55,268 nucleotides of DNA from an uncultured Phocaeicola sp. (GCA_947581855.1 CANPVZ010000025.1:1-55268), one strand, 5' to 3'; counted from the first letter of the stretch, positions 1 to 9,497 are shown. Notes: generated by a model not told the origin, from the letters alone. Numbers and translations: made by a program.

Positions 1-384
1 GAAGGGATACGTCTGAAGGACTGTATCCGTATGCAGCAGAAACTTATGAATGTAAGGGTCAGATGTGTCGCAGCCGATTCTATATACGCCAATAATGCCA
101 ACAGGAAGTTCTGCACGAAATATGGAATAGCGACGTCCTTTGTACGCAAGGGAAGGGCCGCAAAGGACGAGCCGGTGAGGAAGCTTCTCAGAAGTGAACT
201 CTCAAGAGAGAGGGCCACCAGGCTTGAAGGAAGCTTCGGCACGCAGAAACAGCATTACTCACTCTCAAGGATAAAAGGACGGAACAGGAAAACGGAAATC
301 CTGTGGATTTTCTTTGGAATACATACGGCAAATGCCATATTAATAACTGAGGAGTTCAGAGACAGGCGGAGTAAAGCGGCATAA
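1..384 (+). CDS. DDE transposase, C-terminal part (runs in from outside the window)
   Basis: The frame is open from base 1 (residues EGIRLKDCIR precede the first Met at base 31) and ends at 384, so this is the 3' part of a longer gene. The residues include AADSIYANNANRKFC and, near the end, FFGIHTANAILI. The same pattern (EGIRLKECI, SIYANRKYC, FFGIHTSNALLM) recurs in the two broken copies at 4042-5300 and 10389-11650, so all three belong to one IS family. Within the window this copy has no frameshift or stop, so it may be the functional member that could act on the broken copies in trans. I recognise it as a DDE-type transposase of Bacteroidales but cannot assign the IS family with certainty (IS1182-like or IS5-like are possible). 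Confidence 0.75.
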   Translation, partial: EGIRLKDCIRMQQKLMNVRVRCVAADSIYANNANRKFCTKYGIATSFVRKGRAAKDEPVRKLLRSELSRERATRLEGSFGTQKQHYSLSRIKGRNRKTEILWIFFGIHTANAILITEEFRDRRSKAA

Positions 385-396
385 CATTTTAGACTT

Positions 397-436
397 GATG
401 AATCAGAAGAAGTCTCAGGGCTTCTTCCGATTCATC
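397..436 (+). terminator. Hairpin after the transposase gene
   Basis: GATGAATC-A-GAAGAAG (397-412) pairs with CTTCTTC-C-GATTCATC (421-436) with one mismatch, starting 13 nt after the transposase stop codon. No strong T-run follows, so it may be a transcription stop or an RNA-stabilising end. Confidence 0.5.
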
Positions 437-701
437 ATGCCCTAACGGATAAGATTTTAGGTGGGAGATAGAAAAATTACAATAAAAATGGAATATGAGA
501 TGATATTAGGCGATCATATTCATATGACATCTTATTTTTTAAGACATTTACTGAATATCCCTAGTTAATATTGATTCCTTTGTATCATTATGATTTTATT
601 CTATTTTATTCGTTTCGGATATTATATACGAATTGTATAGATTCATTTATTTTGTTTTTAACAATTTATTTAATGGGAAAATATGCTCTTTCTTTACTAC
701 T

Positions 702-1547
702 CTAATTATTTTCCTCCATGAAGCTTCGCAATAAAGTGATTTCTTCCGCCCAACAGGTTTCATCCGGAGTTTCGAGGATAATAGGTATATTATCGAATCT
801 TTCATCTTTCATAAAACGTTTGAAAAACTCAATATCAATTAATCCTTTGTTTATATTTTCATGACGGTCGACTCGACTAGCTAATGCTTTTTTAGAGTCA
901 TTCAAATGGATTCCTCTTAAGTATTTTAATCCAATAATTTGGTCAAAATCATTGAACACTTTATCATAATCTTCTACGATATCATAACCAGCCGTAAAAG
1001 TATGACAAGTGTCGAGGCAGATGCCTATCCGGCTCTTGTCCTCCACTTTGTTTATAATGTAATTTAAATGCCAGAATTCATTACCCACGTTACTCCCTTG
1101 TCCGGCAGTGTTCTCAATAACAGCTGTAACTTCTTTTGTTTTATCAAGAGCAATGTTTATCGACTCGGCTATCCGGTTAAGGCATTCTTCAAATGTCTCT
1201 TTATTTAGGTGACTGCCAGGGTGAAAGTTGAGCAATTTCAAACCTAGCTGTTCACACCGCTGCATTTCATCAAGAAAAGCAGTTCTCGATTTCTTTAATC
1301 CTTCTTCTTCGGGATGACCAAGATTGATTAGATAACTATCGTGAGGTAAGATATACTCAGGAAAAAAACCATATTTTTCACAATTATTTTTGAATAAAGT
1401 GATGTTTTCTTGGGTGAAAGGCTTCGAAAACCATTGGCGCTGGTTCTTGGTAAAGAATGCGAAAGCATTGGCTCCTATAGCGTGTGCGTTAACGGGTGCA
1501 TTTTCTACACCTCCTAAGACAGGTACGTGTGCTCCGATGTATTTCAT
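702..1547 (-). CDS. nfo: Endonuclease IV (AP endonuclease)
   Basis: A 281-residue protein of normal length for the family. It cuts DNA at abasic sites in base-excision repair, using three zinc ions in a TIM barrel. The metal ligands of the family are visible in order: H in LPHDSY, H in NFHPGSH, E in [10 protein letters not shown] and H in CLDTCHTF, H in [13 protein letters not shown], and E in ILETP. The start at MKYIGAHV matches the conserved N-terminus, and a TACATTTG -7 element lies 43 bp upstream. It is a single gene with no close partner on its strand. The assignment is secure. Confidence 0.96.
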   Translation of the reverse strand: MKYIGAHVPVLGGVENAPVNAHAIGANAFAFFTKNQRQWFSKPFTQENITLFKNNCEKYGFFPEYILPHDSYLINLGHPEEEGLKKSRTAFLDEMQRCEQLGLKLLNFHPGSHLNKETFEECLNRIAESINIALDKTKEVTAVIENTAGQGSNVGNEFWHLNYIINKVEDKSRIGICLDTCHTFTAGYDIVEDYDKVFNDFDQIIGLKYLRGIHLNDSKKALASRVDRHENINKGLIDIEFFKRFMKDERFDNIPIILETPDETCWAEEITLLRSFMEENN

Positions 1548-1589
1548 ATTTTTATGAATTTGAATTTATACATATTTTGTATCTTTAGG

Positions 1590-1597
1590 CAAATGTA
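1590..1597 (-). promoter_or_regulatory. -7 element upstream of nfo
   Basis: On the minus strand the sequence reads TACATTTG, a perfect match to the Bacteroidetes TAnnTTTG -7 element, 43 bp before the nfo start. No clear TTTG -33 element is seen at the usual distance. Confidence 0.5.
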
Positions 1598-2302
1598 CGA
1601 AAAATCTTTTTGTATAAAAGGCTTGGCCAGATAAAACAGAGTTTTATTTTGAAATAAATATTTTCTCAGGATTGTGTATTTACTATTATTGTAATCCGAT
1701 ATTGTTCTATCATAGGATTATAATTATAGAAAGTAGTTGGTATTTTCTGCAGGAGAGAAAGAGAGGAGTGCTTGTTGTTAACAATTATTAGTGGATTTCT
1801 TTTAAGTACTAAACGAACGTTTTAATGATGAAACAAATGCTGTACTTCCCTTTCTTCAATAAGTTGAGTAGGGAAGAAACAGTATTTGTATGAAATAATT
1901 TATAAAAGATGTAAGTAGTAACGTGCTAAAAAAGGTTCTATTTGAAACTATTTTTTTATAATTCTGCATACTAGGGAGTAAGAATTCTTTTCTTTTTCCT
2001 TTATTGTTTAAATATAAAAGACATTATTAATGTCCCTTAAATTTTCAGATTCTTATTTTTCCATTGAATTGCAATAGCAAAATATTGATATACAAGCAAC
2101 ATGATTTATTACCTAACGAATTTTACAGAGAATATAAATTTAAATTCGTTTATTCAAAAAATGCCTGTAATCGACAGACTGTTAATCACATACAATAGCA
2201 TGTAAATCTTTTAACGAGACCTTAGTGAAAAGATATATCTTATAAATTAATTCCCGACTGTAATCAAATATCAAAAGTTCCGTTTTATCCAGATAGCACA
2301 GT
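1598..2302. other. AT-rich intergenic region without a gene
   Basis: No coding signal on either strand. The one clear structure is a stem CTTCCCT (about 1848-1854) with AGGGAAG (about 1870-1876), which may end transcription. The rest is AT-rich spacer between the nfo promoter and the 3' end of the porin gene. Confidence 0.5.
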
Positions 2303-3580
2303 TTAGAAATTAAACTGTGCTGAAAGATTAATACGATTTGCCTGCTCACTTTCTTTGTTAAAATCTTTTCTCCATCCGTGTAGATACTCTATACCTAATT
2401 GCAGGCTGGGTATGACATTCCAGAAGACATTTGCCACAAGATATTGTCCGAGTTTGTATTGTTCCGGATTATTATTTTGGTAACAATTTTCGGAATAAAG
2501 TCGTGATTGGCTGTATGTAGCAGATGCAAAAACATTTTGGTTAAAATTATATTGCAATCCGGTATACCACCCTGACATAGGAAGTACTTGCATTTTTCCT
2601 TCAACGTTAGCGTCAGATACAATGTCTACGTTCAGATTGCTGATATCGTTCAATAACCCTGCAATGCCTCTTCCATAAGTATATTGTCCGAAAAATTGAA
2701 GCGGTTTTCCAAGAGCAAGAATGGTGGACACTTGTACACCCCATCCTGTTTGATCCTTGGTTTTGTCATTAGCCAAATCTACATACGTAATGTTTCGATA
2801 GATCCCGCCTAAACGAATATGACTTTTTCCTCTGTTCCAACCATATTGTATGTAAGCAGGAACATTGGGTATACGTTGTTGGTTTACAGATGTATATTTG
2901 TTTGGAGTACCATCAATGTCCGGTAATTCCAATGCGAGCCCGGCAGAAAAATCTTTACTTAGTTTTCCTTCATAGCGTATTAAAGTTGTACGATAGAAGG
3001 TCATGCCACAAGGACCGGCAAAGTCAATGGTTGGGGGACCTGCCGCCAAATCCATAAATGTACCTGTATCGTATCCTAACGTGAAACCTAAAAATTGTAC
3101 GTAAGCGTTTTGTAATTCAAAAGTTTTGCTGTCGCCTCGCCAGTTTCCCGCAGTATATACGATAAAGTTTCCCAATTTCTTGGTTTTTCCTACTAATTTT
3201 AAGAAAATAGTTGAAGTAGTAGCATCCATTTGAAACTGATTCCGTGGTTTTTCTTTGGATATTAATGACGGATAAAAGTCGATATCGTTAACGATACCTC
3301 CGAAATCATATTCGGCTTTAACTTGTACATATCCTCCTATTCCTAAAGCCCATTTACCTTTTCTGTCTGTTAATAAGAAACGCGGTGCGCCAGGGTCATG
3401 AAAATGCGGACGCTGGGTTTCTTTAAAGACATTGATAATTTCTTCTTTGCCGTTCTTGTCACGTGAAATAAAGATAACAGGTCCAGGACCTTCTTCTTCA
3501 ATTAATGGTTGTGCTGAAGAAGGCATATCATATGCCATGGCAAACCATACAAGGAGGGTAATTTTAAATATTAATTTCAT
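2303..3580 (-). CDS. DcaP-like trimeric outer-membrane porin
   Basis: A 425-residue protein with an N-terminal signal sequence (MKLIFKITLLVWFAMAYDMPSSAQ) and a beta-barrel pattern ending in the aromatic C-terminus LSAQFNF expected for insertion by the BAM machinery. After a short linker (residues about 25-70) comes the barrel, starting near WALGIGGYVQVKAEYDF. GYVQ..., QMDATTSTIFLKL and TAGNW are typical of DcaP/porin-like proteins. Role: probably a substrate-selective pore in the outer membrane; the substrate cannot be read from sequence. It is monocistronic. A 22-bp-period dyad array begins 166 bp upstream of its start codon, which may bear on its regulation. Confidence 0.8.
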   Translation of the reverse strand: MKLIFKITLLVWFAMAYDMPSSAQPLIEEEGPGPVIFISRDKNGKEEIINVFKETQRPHFHDPGAPRFLLTDRKGKWALGIGGYVQVKAEYDFGGIVNDIDFYPSLISKEKPRNQFQMDATTSTIFLKLVGKTKKLGNFIVYTAGNWRGDSKTFELQNAYVQFLGFTLGYDTGTFMDLAAGPPTIDFAGPCGMTFYRTTLIRYEGKLSKDFSAGLALELPDIDGTPNKYTSVNQQRIPNVPAYIQYGWNRGKSHIRLGGIYRNITYVDLANDKTKDQTGWGVQVSTILALGKPLQFFGQYTYGRGIAGLLNDISNLNVDIVSDANVEGKMQVLPMSGWYTGLQYNFNQNVFASATYSQSRLYSENCYQNNNPEQYKLGQYLVANVFWNVIPSLQLGIEYLHGWRKDFNKESEQANRINLSAQFNF

Positions 3581-3745
3581 ATTCTTCGTATTTGGGTTTA
3601 TAATAGAAATATTCTATAATAACAATAAAAATTGAAAAAGGTTTGTATATTTTAGCGAACTCAGTATTTTTATAGTTTTTCGGTTAATTGAATTGTTTGA
3701 ATACGGGTAAATGTGATCGCTTCGCGTTAGAAAAGAATATTGGTG

Positions 3746-3855
3746 TTATTATTAAGGATGTATGCCACATTATTAGTTGGTGTAAATAGCATTATTAATT
3801 AGTGTGAATGACAATATTAGTTAGAACGAGTAACATTATTGGATTTAAAATTGAC
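3746..3855. repeat. 22-bp-period dyad array, class A (5 units)
   Basis: Five units of exactly 22 bp start at 3746, 3768, 3790, 3812 and 3834. Each begins with a variant of CATTATTA (TTATTATTA, CATTATTAG, CATTATTAA, CAATATTAG, CATTATTGG). On the minus strand this is the core AACTAATAATG seen in the arrays at 18401, 32348 and 50289. Units outside the core differ, so this is not a simple recent tandem duplication. It lies between the porin gene and the IS copy at 3862. Confidence 0.65.
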
Positions 3856-3895
3856 TCTAGTTAGGGATATTCCGTAAACATTCTAAAAAAATAAG

Positions 3896-3938
3896 ATGGC
3901 ATGTGTAAATGATTACAGTTTTTCATTTCACATGCCAT
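3896..3938. terminator. Hairpin at the 3' end of IS copy A
   Basis: ATGGCATGTG-t-AAATGA (3896-3912) pairs with TCATTT-ca-CATGCCAT (3923-3938), with AT-rich runs on both sides. It sits just inside the terminal repeat, downstream of the minus-strand transposase. Hairpins in the same place are found in copy B and, with other sequence, at 12787-12842. Confidence 0.6.
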
Positions 3939-4041
3939 TTTTATAGTCGATTCATTTCTTCATGGCTCCATTTTGTTCCATCGCCGCATGATGTTCCCGG
4001 AGAAAACGTAAGACTTCTCCATTTCCATCAGCAAATTTATG

Positions 4042-5300
4042 TCACGCAACTTGGGTCTGTCTATTTTGGACCTTGTCAATCATCAATAAGGCATTCGAAG
4101 TATGGATCCCAAAAAAGATCCGGAGTATTTCCGTTTTCCTGTTCCGTGCCTTGACCTTTGTCAGGGAGTAATGCTGCTTGTGTCTAGCGAAGCTTTCTTC
4201 CGGACGTGTGGCACGTTCCCGGCTGAGCTCGCTCCGCAGTATCCTCCGCAGCTTCTCATCCTTTGCCGCACCCCTTGCCAACGAAGAAGGTAGCCATCCG
4301 ACTTTCCGTACAGTATTTACGGTTGGCATAGATGGAATAGGCGGCAACGGCACCTACTCTATTCCCACTCAGACTTTGTTGGAGACTGATACACTCCTTA
4401 AGGCGTATGCCTTCATTGAAGGATCGGAAGGAAAGATATTCAATAAAGAAGATACTGTATATTGTTCACCTTGGCTCCGAACTCTACTGATCTGCTCTCC
4501 TTTCCACGTACAATAGGACGAACATAGTGCCTGTCGATACTCACAATGCGGTTGTGTATCTCCTTTTTGCCTTCGAACAGCTGCTTCTGCTGTTCAAGTG
4601 TCTTGCGTATGACAGAGAGACGGCGGTGATAATCGGCTCTATGACCAAGCAGCTTTCTATAGGAGGAGTGCAGGTGGTCCGTCTGATGGAGGAGTGTTTC
4701 AAGCAGGTTTATCAGACGCCTTTTCAGCATTTTAGTACAGGATGCCTTACGTTTACGTTTCTTGCTATGGGCCGCACAAGCACGGCTTACATCATCGTAC
4801 TTGTTTCTCGGACGGCGGATGCCCGGCCTGGGGCTGTCCTTACAAAGATGACGGTAAAGCCATTCCAAACTTTCACAAAGCAGTCTCACATCCGTAGGAT
4901 GACGCATCTAGCTTTCGTTACAGGTGGCATCGGTCATACATACATGCTGGTTATCCAAGTAGGGACACCTGTGTTTCGCAAGTACAGACTGAAGGAATTC
5001 AATATCTGGTTTCTCGGCAAGCTCCTGACGGATGACACTGACAATCTTATAATTGGTGATCGGATAGGAAAAATCAACCATGATGCCGTAGAAAAGCAGG
5101 AAGTAGATATTGGCGTTGAGGTGTTCTATCAGGTGCGATCTGATAATCCGGTATAGGATTTCAGGACCATCAGGACAATCTTCCCGATGGCAGAAAAACA
5201 GCTCTTTCTACCCAAGGGAAATCCTTCAAACCCACCTCTGCTGCCAGGGATGATAACGGAAAGAGTGAATGGATATGCCTCAGGTCACTGCAATGATTCA
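4042..5300 (-). pseudogene. DDE transposase, frameshifted (copy A)
   Basis: Homology to the transposase at 1-384 can be followed through several minus-strand frames. An N-terminal part lies near 5300-5160 (FPLGRKSCFS, VLKSYTGLSD). A middle part reads MRHPTDVRLL...RPIVRGKESRSVEFGAKVNN (4907-4440) and then stops. The C-terminal part follows (SIYANRKYC, RSELSRERATR, FFGIHTSNALLM; 4353-4042). At least two frame changes and stops separate them, so no full transposase can be made. Copy B carries the same breaks. Confidence 0.85.
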
Positions 5301-5344
5301 AGTTATAGCGGAGACATATTTCTTATAAAGGTATTTCTTTTTTA

Positions 5345-5605
5345 AGATATTCTTCTACTATCATCAATTTTTCTTTTGCCCTATAGTGAAACGAACGGGT
5401 CCCATGCAACCATCTTCACCATATTCTTGGTAACGAAGATACCATTGAAGAATCGTTTTTTATCCAATTTAAATTCTATAGAGAGAGCATTCAAGGACTC
5501 TCCTGCTATTAATCAACGGATAATATTCAGTCCTTCTTCAAAATTATGGTGTCTATACATAAAGCACCCCAAAAGTTAGATACAAAACTTTTGGGGTGCA
5601 CTTCA
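5345..5605 (-). pseudogene. IS3-family orfA remnant with left terminal repeat
   Basis: Read on the minus strand from 5558, the sequence gives MYRHHNFEEGLNIIR, a stop, then LIAGESLNALSIEFKLDKK followed by a frameshift. This is the helix-turn-helix start of an IS3-type OrfA. The left end is TGAAGTGCACCCCAAAAGTT (5605-5586, minus strand). A perfect 14-bp inverted pair, GCACCCCAAAAGTT (5564-5577) and AACTTTTGGGGTGC (5586-5599), lies there. OrfB and the right end are missing. The IS3 element evidently entered the 5' part of the DDE element and was then mostly deleted. Confidence 0.75.
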
Positions 5606-6480
5606 GAGAAACTTACACTTGAACATATGAACCGCAAAAATGTCCTTAATTATCTTGACTGGCTACAAACTGACAAGTCCAGTTCTGTATTAACCAGGAA
5701 TCAGAGGCTGGCCGCAATCTATGCCTTTTACCGATATATGCAATACGAGGATGTCACGCGCCTTAATCAATGGCAGGAAATACTCGGTATAAGAATGAAA
5801 AAGACGATTAAGGCCACTATGAATTATCTAACGTTGGATGCAGTCAAAGAGCTGTTAGCACAGATACCACAGACTACCATACGGGGGCGTAGGGATCTCG
5901 CCATGCTTTCCCTGCTGTATGAAACAGGAGCCAGAGTACAGGAACTCATAGACCTTAGGCCGGTTGATGTCTGTCTTTCAAAGCCATGCTATGTAACACT
6001 CTTTGGCAAAGGAAGGAAGAAGAGATTGGTACCCATCCAAGATGCCCAAGTCTCTATCCTGCGCAAATATATGGAAGAAAACCATCTGCTTGAACTGAGA
6101 ATGAATCAATGCCCTCTCTTCCAAAACGGTCGTGGAGGGAAACTGACAGGAGCGGGCATAACCTATATTCTAAAGAACTATGCAACAATGGCCAGGACTG
6201 CCACAGAAAATCTTATCCCCGAAAAAATCAGTCCTCACTGTCTTCGCCATAGTAAAGCTATGCATCTGTTACAGGCAGGTGTGAACATCGTTTATATAAG
6301 AGATATTTTAGGTCATGTGTCAATCCAGACAACTGAAGTGTATGCACGTGCTGACTCCAAACAAAAAAGGGAAGCTCTAGAGAAAACATATACTTCAATC
6401 TTCCACAAGAAGAAGATGTTAAACCTTCATGGGAGTCTGATTCTGAACTGAAAAGTTGGTTAAAAAGCTTAGGACGTTAA
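5606..6480 (+). pseudogene. Tyrosine recombinase (Xer-like transposon integrase), 5'-truncated and frameshifted
   Basis: The protein starts abruptly at EKLTLEHMNRKNVLNYLDWL, exactly where the IS3 terminal sequence ends, so the first part of the core-binding domain is lost. The catalytic set is complete: R in ETGARVQEL, K in FGKGRKKRL, H-x-x-R in PHCLRHSK, H in LGHVSIQTT and Y in EVYARAD. Near 6402 the frame changes. The continuing frame ends HKKKMLNLHGSLILN at 6451, whereas the +2 frame from 6403 reads PQEEDVKPSWESDSELKS...SLGR and stops at 6480. The second looks like the native C-terminus, so one base was lost. Catalytically the fold might survive, but both ends are damaged. Confidence 0.85.
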
Positions 6481-6481
6481 T

Positions 6482-6566
6482 AATATTATCCAAAGTGCTA
6501 GTAAGAAGTATTCTTGATAATTAATTGATTATCAGTAATGCTAAAAATCGTACTTTGGATAATATT
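6482..6566. repeat. Perfect 15-bp inverted repeat after the recombinase
   Basis: AATATTATCCAAAGT (6482-6496) is the exact inverse of ACTTTGGATAATATT (6552-6566). An inner dyad, GATAAT...ATTATC, lies between. It follows the recombinase stop by 1 bp. It could be a terminator-like hairpin, a transposon end or a recombination site; sequence alone does not decide. Confidence 0.6.
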
Positions 6567-6947
6567 TTACTTGTGATAAGAGTAATTATCGCAACTTGCA
6601 ATAAATTATGAGAAGACCTTGGTTTTGATGTGAATTACTAACTTTACTAACGATGCTTCATCAGCAGTTCACGCCAGTCCATCTCCTTATCACTTACCTT
6701 GCCAACCTTACAAAAGACTTTCAATTGTCGTTAACCACCTATCAATTTCTATCAAAGCAGCACAAAATGGTTTGCAATCAACTCCTGCAAATCGAATGCG
6801 ATGGACCTACTATCATCTCTCTAAAAGTTGCGAACAAACAACGGATAAGTAGCCAGCTCAAATGACATTTGTTCTCGTGACACACTTACACCGGTAAAGA
6901 TACAGTCTCTTTGCAATTCGAACTTACGGATGTATATCCAGATGGAA
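6567..6947. other. Intergenic stretch, no convincing gene
   Basis: A short open frame (6653-6865) has no ribosome-binding context and no recognisable residues. The minus strand shows a short run KVFCKVGKVSDKEMDWRELLMKH that may be the scrap of a decayed gene, broken by stops upstream. Nothing else is supported. Confidence 0.4.
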
Positions 6948-8315
6948 TTAAATAATCTTTTCCAATTGGTCAATATTCTTTTGGATATCACTTTCATTTA
7001 ATTCATAATTTACTAAATTACCGGATAAATATTGATCATAAGAAGCCATATCGATTAATCCGTGCCCCGAAAGATTGAATAAAATCACTTTTTCTTCATC
7101 ATTTTCTTTACATTTTAAGGCTTCGCTAATGGTGGCGGCAATGGCATGGCAAGATTCCGGAGCTGGTATAATGCCTTCTGCCTGTGCAAACAAACATCCG
7201 GCCTTGAAAGAATCCAACTGCTTGATATCAACAGCTTCCATATATCCGTCTTTTAATAATTGAGATACAATGACTCCTGCTCCATGATAACGTAGGCCTC
7301 CCGCATGGATATTTGCCGGCGCAAAGTTATGACCAAGTGTAAACATCGGTAAGAGAGGAGTATAACCGGCTTCATCTCCGAAGTCATATTGGAACTGCCC
7401 GCGTGTGAGTTTAGGACATGATGCCGGCTCGGCAGCTATATAACGTGTCTTTTTTCCCTCTAAAATAGTATGCCGCATGAAAGGAAAAGCGATACCTCCG
7501 AAGTTAGAACCTCCTCCGAAACAAGCGATAATCATATCAGGATATTCGCCTGCTAAAGCCATTTGCTTTTCTGCTTCCAATCCTATAACCGTCTGATGAA
7601 GGGTGACATGGCTCAGTACGGAGCCTAATGTGTATTTACAGTTCGGAGTAGTGCGAGCCAGTTCTATAGCCTCGGAAATAGCAGTTCCTAAGGAACCCTG
7701 ATAATTAGGATTCTTGGTAAGTATATCTTTACCCGCCCGAGTAGACATAGAAGGAGATGCGGTGACTTGCGCACCAAATGTTTGCATGATACTGCGGCGA
7801 TAAGGCTTTTGTTCATAGCTGATTTTTACTTGGTATACGGCTGCTTCCAATCCGAAAACTTTCGCTGCATAAGAAAGAGCGGCACCCCATTGTCCTGCAC
7901 CGGTTTCAGTTGTTACGTTTGTTACACCCTCTTTTTTGCAATAATACGCCTGGGCTATGGCGGAATTTAATTTATGCGAGCCTACGGGACTCACACTTTC
8001 GTTTTTAAAATAGATATGTGCCGGTGTCTCGAGTGCTTTTTCCAAACCATATGCTCGTACAAGAGGAGTGGAACGATAATATTTATACATTTCACGAACT
8101 TCTTCGGGAATTTCAATCCATTGATCTGTTTGGTTCAGTTCCTGACGGCTTAGTTCCTCTGCAAAAATCGGATATAAATCTTCCGGTTTGAGTGGTTGTT
8201 TAGTACCAGGGTGCAATGGCGGCATCGGTTTCTTTTTCATGTCTGCCTGAATATTGTACCAATGAGTTGGGATCTCGCTTTCTGGCAAGAAAAATCGTTT
8301 ATTTTTAGAGATCAT
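6948..8315 (-). CDS. TrpB2-type tryptophan synthase beta-like PLP enzyme
   Basis: A 455-residue PLP-dependent enzyme of fold type II. The PLP lysine is in VGSHKLNSA (K115), ETGAGQWG follows, and the phosphate-binding loop CFGGGSNFGG is near residue 266. The length and the extra N-terminal segment (HWYNIQADM, PMPPLHPGT) mark the TrpB2 subfamily rather than the TrpB1 that pairs with TrpA. Known family role: condensing indole (or a related nucleophile) with serine to give tryptophan. No trpA or other trp gene is nearby, so it may work alone, for example in indole salvage. It has its own promoter (-7 at 8353-8360) with a dyad just upstream. It lies between the two IS copies. Confidence 0.93.
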   Translation of the reverse strand: MISKNKRFFLPESEIPTHWYNIQADMKKKPMPPLHPGTKQPLKPEDLYPIFAEELSRQELNQTDQWIEIPEEVREMYKYYRSTPLVRAYGLEKALETPAHIYFKNESVSPVGSHKLNSAIAQAYYCKKEGVTNVTTETGAGQWGAALSYAAKVFGLEAAVYQVKISYEQKPYRRSIMQTFGAQVTASPSMSTRAGKDILTKNPNYQGSLGTAISEAIELARTTPNCKYTLGSVLSHVTLHQTVIGLEAEKQMALAGEYPDMIIACFGGGSNFGGIAFPFMRHTILEGKKTRYIAAEPASCPKLTRGQFQYDFGDEAGYTPLLPMFTLGHNFAPANIHAGGLRYHGAGVIVSQLLKDGYMEAVDIKQLDSFKAGCLFAQAEGIIPAPESCHAIAATISEALKCKENDEEKVILFNLSGHGLIDMASYDQYLSGNLVNYELNESDIQKNIDQLEKII

Positions 8316-8352
8316 ATTATATAAAGTATTAATTAATAATCATTATATTTTG

Positions 8353-8394
8353 CAAATGTAACAAATTATTCTTATTGTAAGTGTAAAACTTACA
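8353..8394 (-). promoter_or_regulatory. Promoter and dyad operator candidate of trpB2
   Basis: On the minus strand TACATTTG (8360-8353) is a perfect -7 element, 38 bp before the start codon. Upstream of it lies the dyad TGTAAGT-GTAAA-ACTTACA (8376-8394), 7-bp arms around 5 bp. It overlaps where the -33 element would be, a position suited to a repressor or an activator. Confidence 0.5.
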
Positions 8395-8726
8395 TCTTAA
8401 ATTTTTTATTCTATAAGTTTAAACCTTTTCTTTTCAGAATGGTCATATATACAAAAGTAGAGAACTCTTCAAGTTTTCGCGAAAGGATGTTATATTGAAA
8501 AGTCGAATAGCTTTGGAAGAAATAGAAAATATAAGGATAATGTGATTAATAGATTGTGCTTTTTGGGAAAAAGAATACAACGTAATGACTTTTTGATTAA
8601 TGATTAAATAAGTTGAGCAAAAGGATTTAGATGTTTTTAGTTTTCAATTTGGAAGGCTGGTTAATGTGAATTAATCAGTCTTTAATTTGTTTATGTCAGC
8701 GGCTTTTTGTTCCTTTGCTCTAAATA
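8395..8726. promoter_or_regulatory. Divergent intergenic region with promoter for the DUF4738 gene
   Basis: Close to the downstream gene lies TTTG (8688-8691), a 20-bp spacer and TTCCTTTG (about 8712-8719). This fits the Bacteroidetes -33/-7 layout apart from one base in the -7 element. An inverted pair CTGGTTAATGTGAATTAATCAG (about 8657-8678) is just upstream. Nothing else is recognisable. Confidence 0.4.
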
Positions 8727-9290
8727 ATGAATAGTATGAAATCTACTTTTTATCTGATTGTTCTATCCTATTTTCTATTTCTTATTTCATGTAATAGTAA
8801 ACCGAAAGAAAGCAATTCGAATGAAATCCTCTATTCGATGGAGGGCAAATCTTCCGATGGGTTGCAACGAATGCGGAGTTCACGTACGGAAGAAAGTATT
8901 GTATGGAATGGAAAAAACTACCACTATGTTATAAGTTGTGAGCCAAATGATTCATTGCCTAAAATAAAAGATGAGTCAGGAGATGTATTTGTAGACAATA
9001 TTGTTACATTATCTATTAAGCGAAATAATAATGAGTCTTTTTTTGATAAAACCTTTATAAAACAGAGTTTTGCATCAGTTTTGGATGAAAAATTCCTTTC
9101 CTATGCAATGTTAGAAGGAATGGTTTTTGATAAAGTTACAGATGAAGGAGTGAATTTTGCGGCTAGTGTTAGTTATCCGCGGTCTGACCTGTTTGTTCCC
9201 GTAATCATTACAATCTCTTCCAATGGTAAAATGACTATCCGTAAGGAAGTCTCATTAGAAGAGAATATTTCAAGTAATCTGATGGAATAA
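8727..9290 (+). CDS. DUF4738-type lipoprotein
   Basis: A 187-residue protein with a lipoprotein signal: hydrophobic stretch then LFLISC, so Cys22 would be lipidated and the protein anchored in a membrane. After a Ser/Asn/Glu-rich linker come RMRSSRTEESIVWNGKNYHY, DDSLP-like ...NDSLPKIKDESGDVFVDN, and FAASVSYPRSDLFVPV, which I recognise as the DUF4738 pattern of Bacteroidales. Function unknown. It is followed 207 bp later by a PepSY-like gene on the same strand; both are small envelope proteins. The start is at MNSMKS; the Met at residue 4 is equally possible. Confidence 0.75.
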   Translation: MNSMKSTFYLIVLSYFLFLISCNSKPKESNSNEILYSMEGKSSDGLQRMRSSRTEESIVWNGKNYHYVISCEPNDSLPKIKDESGDVFVDNIVTLSIKRNNNESFFDKTFIKQSFASVLDEKFLSYAMLEGMVFDKVTDEGVNFAASVSYPRSDLFVPVIITISSNGKMTIRKEVSLEENISSNLME

Positions 9291-9497
9291 TACTGTAACT
9301 ATTTTTTCTTTATGTTCTAAATATTAGGGACATGAAAAATTCTGTTCAATTGAAATTACTAACATATCCGTATCCCTATTATGGATGATTATTCAAAATG
9401 AGCCTATTCTAATCAGGTATCTGTTTTTTGTAAAATTCTTGTAAACTTTTTATTGCTTTTGGTGTTATCATTCCATTAACTCTAAAAAAATAAGAAT

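Larger units (their letters stand above)
1..563 (+). mobile_element. 3' end of a DDE-type insertion sequence
   Basis: The element runs from outside the window to about base 563. Its end has an ATTTTTTAAGAC block followed by the terminal sequence TTTACTGAATATCCCTA (547-563). The same end module occurs, in either orientation, at 3862-3893, 10211-10242 and 12841-12869, always next to a hairpin. The end is placed by comparing these copies. No target duplication can be judged because the other end is outside the window. Confidence 0.65.
3862..5605 (-). mobile_element. Decayed chimeric insertion sequence, copy A
   Basis: Begins with the terminal sequence TAGGGATATTCC (3862), then a run of A and a hairpin (3896-3938). 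It holds a broken DDE transposase on the minus strand and an IS3-type orfA remnant. It ends at 5605 with the IS3-type terminal sequence. Copy B at 10211-11953 matches it almost base for base, including the same inactivating lesions (1744 bp against 1743 bp). The outer IR of the DDE element (TTTTCTGAATGTCCCTA, present in copy B) is missing here, because the sequence switches to a recombinase gene at 5606. Confidence 0.8.

Noticed and set aside
4527..5156. Long plus-strand frame (209 codons) inside IS copy A
   Set aside because: It is the antisense of the decayed transposase; the minus strand carries the recognisable transposase residues.
9325..9392. A possible miniature IS (TTAGGGACAT ... ATCCCTATTA) between the DUF4738 and PepSY-like genes
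   Set aside because: Only about six bases of each end match the IS terminal repeat, and the inner parts do not; this can arise by chance in AT-rich DNA.
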